From NCBI GenBank assembly GCA_031376285.1, contig JANMDN010000052.1, positions 54,350 through 118,349 on the forward strand: a DNA stretch of 64,000 nucleotides, in the 5' to 3' direction. The stretch's first letter is position 1; every line of letters begins with the position of its first letter. Both the position numbers and the translations under genes were made by a program. Shown here in pieces: positions 1 to 9,100 of this stretch. Under the pieces are notes generated by a model that was not told the DNA's origin, ran no database searches, and was given only the letters and a program-made list of their open reading frames with translations. The DNA comes from JANMDN01 sp031376285. Its GTDB lineage: Bacteria > Actinomycetota > Thermoleophilia > Miltoncostaeales > Miltoncostaeaceae.

Positions 1-122
1 TCAACCCGAGTTGCCCCATCCCAAGCCGGCAGGAAGCGCTCGAGCTTGGCGAGCTTTCGCTCGGCGTGCTCGTGCAGCGCATCGGTGACCGGAAGGTTGC
101 GTCCTGTGACCTGGAGCTCCAT
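1..122 (-). CDS. hpf: Ribosome hibernation promoting factor (HPF/RaiA family), 5' part only
   Basis: The first 40 or so codons are inside the window; the rest lies beyond position 1. The translation begins MELQVTGRNLPVTDALHEHA, the usual start of the HPF/RaiA (sigma-54 modulation protein) N-terminal domain: a beta strand with the GRN motif, then an amphipathic helix. Family members bind the 30S subunit in stationary phase and block or dimerise ribosomes. The ATG at 122-120 overlaps the comF stop by one base (TGATG), so translation is probably coupled to comF, a pairing common in many bacteria. Whether the C-terminal dimerisation domain of long HPF is present cannot be seen here. Confidence 0.85.
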   Translation of the reverse strand, partial: MELQVTGRNLPVTDALHEHAERKLAKLERFLPAWDGATRV

Positions 123-865
123 CAGTCGCTCTCCTCGTCGCCAGTCCCAGACCAGTGTCGGACTGTGTCCAGGGAAGGGTAGCTCGGCCAGACACGCGCA
201 ACCGCAATTGCGGTGATCACGTTCACTCCCGACCATCGAAACGCTCGCGCGCATGCGGCGAGGGTCGCGCCCGTCGTGTGGACGTCGTCAATCAAGACGA
301 CATGCTCGATGCCGACGACGCCGCGGCGAAGCGCAAAGGCTCCCCGCACCTGCGCTGCCCTTGCGTCGCGTCCCGCGCCGCGCTGGTGTGGGCCGTCGTG
401 GGTGCGCTCGAGGAGGTTTCGCGCCTCTATCCCCCATCGCGTGCCAAGGGCGCGGGCGAGGATCTCGGCCTGGTTGTAGCCCCGCTCGCGATGGCGACGG
501 GTTGAGAGCGGCACGGGCACGAGGACTGTGCCCGCGACTGGCGGGGGGACCTGGTCCGCGACGAGGGCCGCGAGGGGTCGTGCGAGGTCCGTGCGGTTTC
601 GATCCTTGAAGGCGTTGACGATCTCGGGGATCGGGCCTCGGTAGCCAAACGCGTGAGTGCAGTGCAGTCGCGCGCCGGGGCACTCCGGGCACCGCTCGAC
701 GTCGATCGCCGTCAGCTGCCCACACCTCGCGCAGCGAGGGCCTGACGGGGGCTCAAGCAAACGGGCACAGGTGGCGCAGATTGGATCACCCGGCCGCCGG
801 CACGCCGCGCAGCGGGTCGGCGCGACGAGCTCGGCAAGTGAGCCCAGGACGGTGCGAAGAAACAT
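122..865 (-). CDS. comF: ComF family phosphoribosyltransferase-like protein
   Basis: This 247-residue protein has the ComF layout. An N-terminal zinc-ribbon-like region contains CxxC pairs (Cys19/22, 30/33, 45/48 and a further pair near 60). It is followed by a type I phosphoribosyltransferase fold ending in the PRPP-binding motif VVLIDDVHTTGATLAAC, near residues 206-222. ComF proteins are linked to DNA uptake and double-strand-break processing; the enzymatic substrate is not established. I place the start at the ATG at 865 (MFLRTVLGSL) because the zinc cluster follows directly and the upstream extension to 979 is low-complexity Arg/His-rich sequence. The gene is translationally coupled to hpf by a TGATG overlap. 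Confidence 0.88.
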   Translation of the reverse strand: MFLRTVLGSLAELVAPTRCAACRRPGDPICATCARLLEPPSGPRCARCGQLTAIDVERCPECPGARLHCTHAFGYRGPIPEIVNAFKDRNRTDLARPLAALVADQVPPPVAGTVLVPVPLSTRRHRERGYNQAEILARALGTRWGIEARNLLERTHDGPHQRGAGRDARAAQVRGAFALRRGVVGIEHVVLIDDVHTTGATLAACARAFRWSGVNVITAIAVARVWPSYPSLDTVRHWSGTGDEESD

Positions 866-1355
866 GGTCCGAGCATGCCGGCCACAGGTGTGTCGGCGCT
901 TGGCGTGGATGTGGCGTCTGTGGCCCAGCTTCGTGTCAGGAGTGATCCAAATCCCATCCCGAGACGAATCCACGGACATGCCAACACTCCACGTCGATGT
1001 GCTCGGTCTCGGCCGCAGGGATGTCCCAATTCTCCGCGACGAGCCGCTCGCGCTTCACGGGATGCGCGGCATGGCGCGAACGGTAACCGTCCTGCTTCCG
1101 GACGGTTCGACCCCCTACGCCATTGCCGTCGGCCGTGGAGCGTTGGCGTTTTCTGACCCCCGCGTGCGCCTCGCGAGCCGCCCCTCCTCGCCCGGGTCCG
1201 AGTCGACCGGGTGACGGCCCTTCGCATGCGACCTGAACGAACGGGACGCACCGCGTGGAAGTTGGTTCGTGCCCGATGAACGCGAAGCTGATCTCGCTCC
1301 TGTCGGTCGCCGCGTTTGTCATCAGCGCCCTGTCGGGCGTCGGTCACCCCGTGAG
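866..1355. other. Gene-poor intergenic stretch
   Basis: About 490 bases separate comF from the cupin gene. Open frames exist on both strands, but their products are Arg/Ser-rich and match no family I recognise. The only frame with protein-like hydrophobicity is a 27-codon ORF at 1276-1359. The region presumably carries the promoter for comF-hpf, but I cannot pick a convincing -35/-10 pair. Confidence 0.5.
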
Positions 1356-1359
1356 TTAG
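1276..1359 (+). CDS. Possible small hydrophobic peptide (27 aa)
   Basis: An ATG at 1276 opens a 27-residue frame, MNAKLISLLSVAAFVISALS followed by GVGHPVS, ending at TAG 1357-1359. A short basic start and a hydrophobic stretch of about 16 residues resemble a signal peptide or a one-pass membrane microprotein. The frame overlaps the 3' end of the convergent cupin gene by four bases. No good Shine-Dalgarno sequence lies upstream (GGA is about 18 bases away), so expression is doubtful. A short chance ORF is the main alternative. Confidence 0.2.
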   Translation: MNAKLISLLSVAAFVISALSGVGHPVS

Positions 1360-1823
1360 CGTTCGCCGTCCCAGTAGTCGACGTTGTCGGGTCGGCGCGC
1401 GAGCACGTTGTCGTCGGCGTTGCCGGTCCAGACGCCGATCTTGCCGCTGTCCGGGTAGACCGTAACCGCGGGCAAGTTTCGCGTCGAAAACATCAGGACA
1501 CGAACGGTTTCATCGGTTTCGTTTCGAACGAGATGGGCCCCAGTCGGCCCTTCGGGGAAGTGCACGACGTCGAGGGGTTCGAGGGTGTCGAACCCCTCGG
1601 GGTGGCGGAGCGTCGGATGACCGCTCAGGACAACGAGCCACTCCTCCTCGCCGTACTCGTAGTGGTAGGGGCAGATGGCCTGGCCGGGAGGTAGCTCATA
1701 CGCGCTCGCCCCGGTCTTGACCGCGCCGAGCGTCGCCCCCATCCGCAGCATCCCGGCACGAAACCCCTCAGGTGAGCCATCGTCAAAGGTGTAGTCCCCG
1801 GAGCCGATGTTGATGCGATTCAT
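1356..1823 (-). CDS. Cupin domain protein
   Basis: This 155-residue single-domain cupin has a first motif PYHYEYGEEEWLVVLSG (His54, Glu59-61), giving the metal-binding His and Glu typical of the fold. The second strand motif is FPEGPTGAHLVRNETDE with a further His. Such proteins are often oxygenases, isomerases or sugar-binding regulators; nothing here fixes the substrate. The gene lies just downstream of mtnA on the same strand. It is not an obvious acireductone dioxygenase, which would carry a different metal-binding motif, so a methionine-salvage role is only a possibility. The start is the ATG at 1823 (MNRINIGSG), rather than the upstream codon at 1859, because the fold begins there. Confidence 0.75.
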   Translation of the reverse strand: MNRINIGSGDYTFDDGSPEGFRAGMLRMGATLGAVKTGASAYELPPGQAICPYHYEYGEEEWLVVLSGHPTLRHPEGFDTLEPLDVVHFPEGPTGAHLVRNETDETVRVLMFSTRNLPAVTVYPDSGKIGVWTGNADDNVLARRPDNVDYWDGER

Positions 1824-1877
1824 CCCTGAATCGTGCCACGCGCAACGGCCGGCGACCAAGCCACTCGATGCCGTTCT

Positions 1878-2906
1878 TCAAACCTGGCATAGCGACCGGT
1901 CGTACGGCGCTCGGTGGACGCCGTTCTCGGTGATGATCGCCGAGACCATCCAGGCTGGGGTCACGTCGAACGCCGGGTTCGCCACGGGGCTGTCTGCGGC
2001 GAACGCACGTCGTCCAAAGAGTGACACGTCACGAACCTCGACCGGATCGCGCTCCTCGATCGGCGTCGCCGTTCCCGTTGGCGTCGCGAGGTCCACGGTC
2101 GACGTCGGCGCGGCCACGATCACCGGAATGTCGTGTGCCCTCGCCAGCACCGCCACGCCGTAGGTCCCAATCTTGTTGACCACATCGCCATTCGCGGCGA
2201 TCCGATCAGCCCCTACCACGACGTGCGAGACCCTCCCCGCGGCCATCATCGCCGCCGCCATGTTGTCGGCGATCACCGTGTGCCCGATTCCCGCTTGGGC
2301 AAGCTCCCAGGCCGTCAGCCGAGAACCCTGCATCAGCGGCCGCGTCTCGTCGACCAGCACCCTCAGCGTCGGGTCGATCTCGAACGCCGCACGCACGATT
2401 CCGAGTGCCGTCCCGTAGCCGCCGGTGGCGAGCGCGCCGGCGTTGCAGTGCGTCAATATCCTCGCCCCGCGGGTGATGAGCGTCGCGCCGTGGCGCCCGA
2501 TTGCCTTACAGCGCGCGACCTCGTCGGCGTGGATTTGCCTGGCACCCTCCGCGAGCGCCTCCGCGAGGCCGGGGCCTGGGTGAGTGCCCACAAGGCGCGC
2601 CTGCGCGTCGACTGCCCATGCGAGGTTCACCGCCGTCGGCCGAGCCGCCCGCAGCGCCCTGATCGCCTCGGGAAGCTCGTTTGGGGTCGTCTGCGCCGCA
2701 AGCGCGACCCCCATCGCCCCCGCGATCCCGATTGCAGGCGCCCCCCGCACAACCATGCCCCGAATCGCGTCGACGACGTCCTGCCAGTGGGTCAACGTCC
2801 GGTGGACGACCTCCCCGGGGAGGCGCGTTTGGTCGAGCAACCGCACCGCGCCGGGCTGGAGCCGGAGGATCGACTGAGGATCAAGATCGAGCGACGCCAC
2901 CGACAT
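1878..2906 (-). CDS. mtnA: S-methyl-5-thioribose-1-phosphate isomerase
   Basis: MtnA converts 5-methylthioribose-1-phosphate to 5-methylthioribulose-1-phosphate in methionine salvage. The 342-residue protein has the family motifs: VRGAPAIGIAGAMGV near residues 53-67, THCNAG with the catalytic Cys154, and VVGADRIAANGDVVNKIG with the catalytic Asp234. Length is normal for the family. The ATG at 2906 is preceded on its strand by GGAAAGGA, a good ribosome-binding site. No other salvage genes (mtnK, mtnB, mtnP) lie nearby, so the remaining steps must be encoded elsewhere or replaced. It is divergent from the DUF4015 gene, and the roughly 160 bases between them should carry both promoters. Confidence 0.95.
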   Translation of the reverse strand: MSVASLDLDPQSILRLQPGAVRLLDQTRLPGEVVHRTLTHWQDVVDAIRGMVVRGAPAIGIAGAMGVALAAQTTPNELPEAIRALRAARPTAVNLAWAVDAQARLVGTHPGPGLAEALAEGARQIHADEVARCKAIGRHGATLITRGARILTHCNAGALATGGYGTALGIVRAAFEIDPTLRVLVDETRPLMQGSRLTAWELAQAGIGHTVIADNMAAAMMAAGRVSHVVVGADRIAANGDVVNKIGTYGVAVLARAHDIPVIVAAPTSTVDLATPTGTATPIEERDPVEVRDVSLFGRRAFAADSPVANPAFDVTPAWMVSAIITENGVHRAPYDRSLCQV

Positions 2907-3069
2907 CGGCGTTCCTTTCCGCGACGGACCTCGAAGGTTTGAGCGGCCATGGACTGTAGCCATGACGCGACGCCAACCAGGCCGCGCGTCGCTTTGGGGA
3001 TGTCCGCACCCCGGGAAGGGGCTATCCTCCCTTCCCGCTGCGGGATGGACCCTCGCGGCGAACGCGACT

Positions 3070-4884
3070 GTGGCCAAGCTCGAAACCGAACATATCGAGG
3101 GGATATCGCGGGCCCGGCGCCACCGAGGCCCGAGGACGCTCGTTGCCGACATCCGGAGCGCCGGCCGCGCGCTGCGGCGCATGCCGCGCTCGCGTGGCGT
3201 GATCCTCGCCGTGGGTGGGGCGATCGCCGGCCTCGGGCTCGGGGCGATGGGCCGGGGGGTCGGCCCACAGGTGACCTCCATCGGCCCGGCGCCGAACGCC
3301 CAACTCGGGCCGGCCTCGATCGACCGGCTGAAGATCCAGATCAAGTCGACAAACGCCCGCCTTCTCGCGAACGCGACGCTGACACTCGACGGCGGCGACA
3401 TCACCGACGATGCGCGCACCCCGAAGGGCGGGTTCTTCTACCAGCCTCGCGACCTCTCGGAAGGAGCGCACCGGGTCGAGCTGACCGTCGACCAGCCGCT
3501 CCTGCCATGGCCGGACCGCCGGACGTGGACCTTTACGATCGACAAGACCCCACCAAAGATCGCCATTCTCGCGGGACAGGATCGAAACGAACGCTGGAAG
3601 CCGGTCACGATCACCGGGACTGTCGACGAGGCCTCCCGGGTGTTCGTCGACGGGCGCGCCGTCGCCCTGCGAAAAGGGATCTTCACCAAGACGCTCCCAA
3701 CGCCGCCCGTGCAGCCGGTCGAGGTACGGGCCATCGACCAAGCCGGTAACTCCGCGCTCGCCCCGGTCGACATCAAGGTCATTCCTCGCGCGACGACCAG
3801 GCCGGTGCGCGCGGTTCACGTGACCGCGATCGCCTGGAAGAGCGCCACCATTCGAGCCGCGATCTACCGGCAGTTCGAGCGTCGGATGCTCACCGCGGTC
3901 GAACTCGACCTCAAGGACGAGCGCGGAATCGTCGGATACAACTCCCAGAGTTCGCTCGGGAAGCGCATCGGCGCGGTCCGACCGGAGTACGACCTCGCCG
4001 AGGCGGTGCGTGAGATTCACTCCCGAGGGGGTCGCGTCGTCGGTCGCCTTGTCGCCTTTCGAGACCCTGAGCTTGCCAGTTGGGCGTGGGCCAACGGCCG
4101 CAAGGACATGGTTGTCCAAAACCCGGCGGGATACCCGTATTCGTCGTCGGGAGGATTCACCAACCTCGCAAGCGACGACGTGCGGAGCTACAACCTCTCG
4201 ATCGCCGTCGAAGCGGCGCGCGCGGGTGTGGACGAGATCCTCTACGACTACGTCCGGCGCCCGGATGGTCCGATCGAATCGATGCGGTTCCCCGGCCTCC
4301 CCGATTCGCCCTCAGACGAGATCGTCCGATTCCTCCAGCAGACGCAGCTGGCATTGAAGCCGACGAACGCGCTCCTCGGGGCATCGATTTTCGGAATCGC
4401 CGCCGGCCGGCGGGGCCCGGATGAGATCGCCCAAGACGTGCCGCGTATGTCGCGCTACCTCGATGTCGTCGCCCCCATGCTTTACCCCGCAGGTTGGGCA
4501 AAGGGTGAGTACGAGGTGGCAGATCCTGAACGCCAGCCCGGCCAGATCGTCGAGCGCGTCCTGAGGAAGTTCCAGGAGGAGACGGCGGGAACCGGCGCGC
4601 GCGTCGTGCCGTGGCTCCAGGACTACACCATCGCCGTCCAGTACACGGGCGCGCAGGTGCGTGAGCAGGTCGCGGCCGCCGAGCGCGTCGGGGTCGGCGA
4701 GTTCATGCTCTGGAACCCCTACGTCGAGTACCACTTCGACGGTCTCGACCCGCTGCCGACGGCGGCGCCCGTCGCTGCCGGTTCGGAGGCGGCTCCCGGT
4801 GACGGTTCCCCGTCTGGGGCCGACGCCGTCACGGGTGAGGTCCCAACCACCACTGAGAGCGACCTGGTGGTGTCAACGCCGTAG
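3070..4884 (+). CDS. Secreted DUF4015 family glycoside-hydrolase-like protein
   Basis: About 604 residues. After a basic N-terminus there is one hydrophobic segment (VILAVGGAIAGLGLGAMG), a signal anchor or signal peptide. An Ig-like module of about 150 residues follows (ending near the TRPVRAVHVTA junction). Then comes a TIM-barrel region typical of DUF4015 putative glycosyl hydrolases: AVELDLKDERGIVGYNSQ, GRVVGRLVAFRDPELA, VDEILYDYVRRPDG, LDVVAPMLYPAGWAKGEY and GEFMLWNPYVEYHFDG. The C-terminal 45 residues are Pro/Ala/Thr-rich. I use GTG 3070 because a -10-like TATCCT lies at 3023-3028; ATG 2962 or ATG 3181 (directly before the hydrophobic segment) are alternatives. The likely target is an envelope or extracellular polysaccharide; the substrate is unknown. 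Confidence 0.75.
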   Translation: MAKLETEHIEGISRARRHRGPRTLVADIRSAGRALRRMPRSRGVILAVGGAIAGLGLGAMGRGVGPQVTSIGPAPNAQLGPASIDRLKIQIKSTNARLLANATLTLDGGDITDDARTPKGGFFYQPRDLSEGAHRVELTVDQPLLPWPDRRTWTFTIDKTPPKIAILAGQDRNERWKPVTITGTVDEASRVFVDGRAVALRKGIFTKTLPTPPVQPVEVRAIDQAGNSALAPVDIKVIPRATTRPVRAVHVTAIAWKSATIRAAIYRQFERRMLTAVELDLKDERGIVGYNSQSSLGKRIGAVRPEYDLAEAVREIHSRGGRVVGRLVAFRDPELASWAWANGRKDMVVQNPAGYPYSSSGGFTNLASDDVRSYNLSIAVEAARAGVDEILYDYVRRPDGPIESMRFPGLPDSPSDEIVRFLQQTQLALKPTNALLGASIFGIAAGRRGPDEIAQDVPRMSRYLDVVAPMLYPAGWAKGEYEVADPERQPGQIVERVLRKFQEETAGTGARVVPWLQDYTIAVQYTGAQVREQVAAAERVGVGEFMLWNPYVEYHFDGLDPLPTAAPVAAGSEAAPGDGSPSGADAVTGEVPTTTESDLVVSTP

Positions 4885-4886
4885 CG

Positions 4887-5972
4887 CTACGCGGGGTCGG
4901 GCGTGCGTCCGTGGCCGGAGGTCGCGAGACGTTCCTTGAGCTTGGAGATCAGCTCCACCGGCCCGGAGTCGACCCCACGCAGGCACGCGAGGTAGATGGA
5001 GACGTAGTCGCCGAGCAGGACAAGGTCGAGCGCACGACCGAGGGTCGTCTCGCCTTCGGCCTCCGCCGACAGGACCTGCCCGACCGCGGGCTCGATGAGC
5101 TCTCGCGTCAGGTCGAACCGGCGCATCACCTGGCGATGCTGACGTGGGTCGCGCAGCATCACGACGCTCGTCAGGGGGCCGAGCTCACCCATCTGCTGGA
5201 ATCCCACGATCTCGTTGTGGTTTGCCTCGGGAAGGGCCGCATAGTAGGCGGGGAGCTTCGCGTTCTCGTTGATCTGGCCCTTCCAGCGCTGGGCGATTGC
5301 GGCGGTCATCTCCGCCCCCCAGATAACCGGGAGTGACCCCTCGAGGGCTTGGGCGAGGATCTTCGCCCCGTTGTGCGATTCCGGGACCGACGGCCCGTAG
5401 CTCTCCGCTGCCGCTCGAGCGACGCGCTCGGCGTCATCGAGGTCGGCGGTCATGTCCGGCAGCACCTCGCAGCGCGCGAGAAGCTCGAGGAGCGGGACAA
5501 GGAGGTTCAGAAGCGCCGCCCGCGGCTGGAGGCCCGACGGTACCGAGATCACCGGGAGGCCGCGGTCCGGATACCAGCTCCCGAGCTTGCCGCCGGTCGT
5601 GATGCCGACCGCAAGGCAGCCCCGATCGAGTGCCTCCATCGCGGCGGTGAGTGTCTCTTCGGTCTCGCCGGAGTAGCTCACCAAAATGACGAGCGTGTCC
5701 TGCCCAACCCAACCGGGCAGGTAGTAGTTGCGAAGAGACTGAACCGGACAGCGCAGCCGGTCGGCGTAGGCGCAGGTGATGAGGTCGCCCGCGATTCCCG
5801 AGCCGCCCATCCCACAGATGGCCACGTTCTTGATCGCGGAGTTCGGAAACGGCAAGTCGAGGGCCGCCGCCGCTCCGCGGGCGCTTGCGATCGTTTCCGC
5901 CGACGCCGCGAGGGTGCCGAGCATGTTGAGCGAGTCGAGCTCGAAGAGCTCCGGGTTGTCGAGCCGGCCCAT
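4887..5972 (-). CDS. Bifunctional phosphoglucose/phosphomannose isomerase (SIS domains)
   Basis: This 361-residue two-SIS-domain protein has the motifs of the small archaeal/actinobacterial-type dual isomerase: ICGMGGSGIAGDLI near residue 50, VILVSYSGETEETLTA near 95, and the active-site segment LPEANHNEIVGF in the second half. It interconverts glucose-6-P, fructose-6-P and mannose-6-P. It is the last gene of the leftward envelope block, downstream of the giant surface protein, where it would feed the UDP-sugar and GDP-mannose routes. The stop is only two bases from the convergent DUF4015 stop. Confidence 0.9.
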   Translation of the reverse strand: MGRLDNPELFELDSLNMLGTLAASAETIASARGAAAALDLPFPNSAIKNVAICGMGGSGIAGDLITCAYADRLRCPVQSLRNYYLPGWVGQDTLVILVSYSGETEETLTAAMEALDRGCLAVGITTGGKLGSWYPDRGLPVISVPSGLQPRAALLNLLVPLLELLARCEVLPDMTADLDDAERVARAAAESYGPSVPESHNGAKILAQALEGSLPVIWGAEMTAAIAQRWKGQINENAKLPAYYAALPEANHNEIVGFQQMGELGPLTSVVMLRDPRQHRQVMRRFDLTRELIEPAVGQVLSAEAEGETTLGRALDLVLLGDYVSIYLACLRGVDSGPVELISKLKERLATSGHGRTPDPA

Positions 5973-6114
5973 GTCGAGTTCCTCAGCGTCGGGGGCCGGG
6001 AGCGTACCCTAGGCCGCGGCGAAACGGCGACAAGGTGGGTCTCCGCATCGGCCTGATCATGGCGCCCGAGCCGATTCAGCCGCTCATATGGTGAAACGCA
6101 CCGAACGTCGTTAC

Positions 6115-9100
6115 CTAACCGGTCACCGCTGGCGACACGGCCACCCGTGCCGGTGCGACGTTCAGGACGAATCGAATCTTGACGCGGCCGCCGTTCTTCG
6201 AACGGGCGACGACCTCGCAGATGAGCTTGCCGCCGTAGTTGCGGTTGATCACGAGCTTTTCGACCACCGTCTTCGAACGACCAGGTTTGATGTCGCCGAG
6301 GTACCACTCCGGGCGCCCGTTTCTCAACCGGGCGAACTGGCTCTGCCCGCCGATACGCGTACCAGGGGGGGCGCAGCCGATCACGGTGACCTTCAGCGCC
6401 TTGACCTTGCTGGCGTTCTTCACCGTGAAAACGATGGGCACGGTTCGGCCGGTCCTTGAGATCGTCCCAGCGTTCTTGTCGATGACGAGCTTGGGCTTCG
6501 GCGTGGGCCGAGGAGTCGACTTCGGTGGGGTGGCGTCCGGAGTCTTGGGCTTCGGCGGGGTTGGCGGTGTGGCGCCAGGCGTGCTCGGCGCGGGCGCAGG
6601 CGCGGGGGCGAGCTGCGTCAGCGTCGGGTCGCCCGAGATGGAGCTCATGGGGTCATCGGAGCGAACCTGAGGGTGGTTCGCCGCCGCGACCGCGGCCTGG
6701 TTCGTGATCGTGGAAACGCCGGCCGGCATTGGATTTGCGACACGAACGAGGAAGCTGACGTCGGCGCTCCCGCCGAGGCCGGCGAGATCCCCGACCGCCA
6801 CCGTGACGACCGGCCCGCCGCTCGTGATCGTGCCGAGGCTCGTGCGGACGCTTCCGTCCACGACCACCGTGTTTGGGTCGGGTGTGTCGCTGAAGCTCAC
6901 GGCGTTTGCGGTCTGGTTGCCGACGTTCGACACGTGAAGGATGTAGCCGATGGTGTCACCCGCCCCCACACGACCGTCTCGATCGGCGTCAACGGCGAGC
7001 GTTGCGGTCTTGGTCACCACGAGGATCGGGGTCGCGGCGACCGCGGTCACCGTCGGCTCATCGGGCGCCGGCCCGGTCGGGTCGTCGCTTGGGACGGGCC
7101 CGATCCCCGTCGCCGCGGCGGTTGCTTGGTTAGAGATCCGGTCGACGCCAGCGGGGAGCGACGACGTGACGCGCACTTCGAAGCTGACGGTCGCGTCGCT
7201 TCCCCCGGCGAGGCCACCGATCGAAACTCCGGCCGAGCCGTCGCCCGCCGCGTTACCGGACGTGACGCTCCCGAGGTCAGTGCGAACCGTTCCGACCACG
7301 AGCGGCGCGTTGACGTCAGGTGTGTCGTCGACACGAACCGCGGTCGCGCCGATGTTGCCGCGGTTTGCGACCGTGATGGCGTAGCCGAGCGTGTCGCCGG
7401 GGCTGGGTCGGCCGTTACCGTCGGCGTCGACGAGCAGGGAAACGCGCTTTGACACCGTGAGCCTGGCACTCGCGGTCACCGTCGTGATCGTGGAGTCGTC
7501 CTGGGACGCGGTCGTCGGATCGTCTGAGACCTGGCTTGGGACGTTGTCACCACGCACCGACGCCTGGTTTGCGACGACCGTCGTTCCGGCCGGCAAGGGG
7601 TTTGCGATTTGCACATCGAAGCTCACCGTGGCAAGGGCGCCGCCGCCCGGAATCGTTCCGAGGCTGACGCTCACGGTCGGGTCGCCCGCGGCGTTCCCGG
7701 TGTCCACCGTGCCGAGGGTCGTGCGAACGGACCCGGCAACAAGTGCCGACAGTGTGTCTGGGGCATCGGTCAACACCACGCCGGTCGCGGCGCCGTTGCC
7801 GACGTTCTGAACGTCGATCGAATACGTGAGCGTGTCGCCCGGGCTCGGTAGCCCGTCGCCATCGGCGTCGGCGGTCAGCTGGGCGCGCTTGGACACCCGA
7901 AGGAGCGGGTTGGACGTGACGGTAGTCACGGTCGGGTCGGCGGGGTCGGCCGTCATCGGATCGTCGGTCGCGACGATCGGAGCATTCGTCGCCGTTACCG
8001 CACCCTGGTTGCGAACCCGGTCGATGCCTGCGCCGAGCGGGCTTGTCACCCGGACGTGGAAGACGACGTCAACGCGAGCGCCGCCGCCAGGAAGGTCACC
8101 GACATCGACCCGCACCGACGTGTCGCCGGCACCGTTTCCGAGGCCGATGGTTCCCGCGCTCGTGAGAACCGAGCCGACAATCAGCGGAGCGTTGACATCG
8201 GGGGTGTCCCGAACCACGAGTCCGGTCGCGGCCTGGTTTCCGCTATTTGTGACGGCGAGTGTGTACTCGATCGTGTCGCCGGGGCTCGTGGCGCCGTTGG
8301 AGTCCGCGTCGACCAGCAGGCGAGCCCGCTTCTCGGCCGCGAGGCGAGGTCCGGCGAGCACCTGCGTCAGGGTTGGGTCGCCCGTTGGACCCGTGGAGGG
8401 GTCGTCACTGGGAACGGTGGGGGTCTGATCGCTTCGCACCGACGCCTGGTTTGCGAGATCGCGCACTCCACCCGGGAGTGGGTTGTCCACGGTCACACGG
8501 AAGCTGACCCGGGCGGCGGCGCCATCGCCGGGAAGGCTCCCGATGTTCGCGGAGACCGTCGCGTCGCCGGGGCCGTTACCTTGGGTGATCGAGCCGAGGT
8601 CGGTGAGGACGCTCCCGGCGACGATCGTCTGGTGGGGGCCGGGCGTATCGGTCAAAACGACGCCCGTCGCGGTCTGGTTTCCGGTGTTTGTGGTCGACAC
8701 GACGTAGAACAGCGTGTCGCCGGGTGAGGCGAGACCGTCGCCGTTCTGGTCGACGGCGATCGTCGCGGTCTTCGAGACGGCGATGCGAGGGGCCGCCGTG
8801 AGCGCGGTCACCGTGGGGTCACCCGCGGCTGGTGTCGACGGGTCGTCGGTCAGGAGCGGCGGAAGCTCTGCGCTTGTGACCCGGGCCTGATTGGCGACGC
8901 CCGTAACCCCTGCCGGGAGCGGTCGCGTGACGCGAACGAGGAACGAGACGTTCGCGGTCGCTCCCCCACCGGGCAGTGGGCCGACGTCGACCCGCACGGA
9001 GCGCTCACCAGCGGTGTTGCCCGAAACGATGCTCCCGCGATCGGTCTGGACCGTGGTTGCAAGGAGCGGAGCGTTCGCGTCCGGCGTGTCGGTGACGACG

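Noticed and set aside
1101..1125. GGTTCGACCCC, resembling a tRNA T-arm
   Set aside because: The flanking bases do not form the 5-bp T stem and no anticodon or acceptor arm can be drawn.
1071..1214. Frame MARTVTVLLPDGSTPYAIAV followed by GRGALAF, resembling the first strand of 3-dehydroquinate synthase
   Set aside because: Only about 25 residues look similar; no nucleotide-binding or catalytic motif follows in any frame, so chance resemblance is likelier than an aroB fragment.
1356..1823. Acireductone dioxygenase (mtnD) next to mtnA
   Set aside because: The cupin lacks the expected dioxygenase metal motif and fits a generic cupin better.
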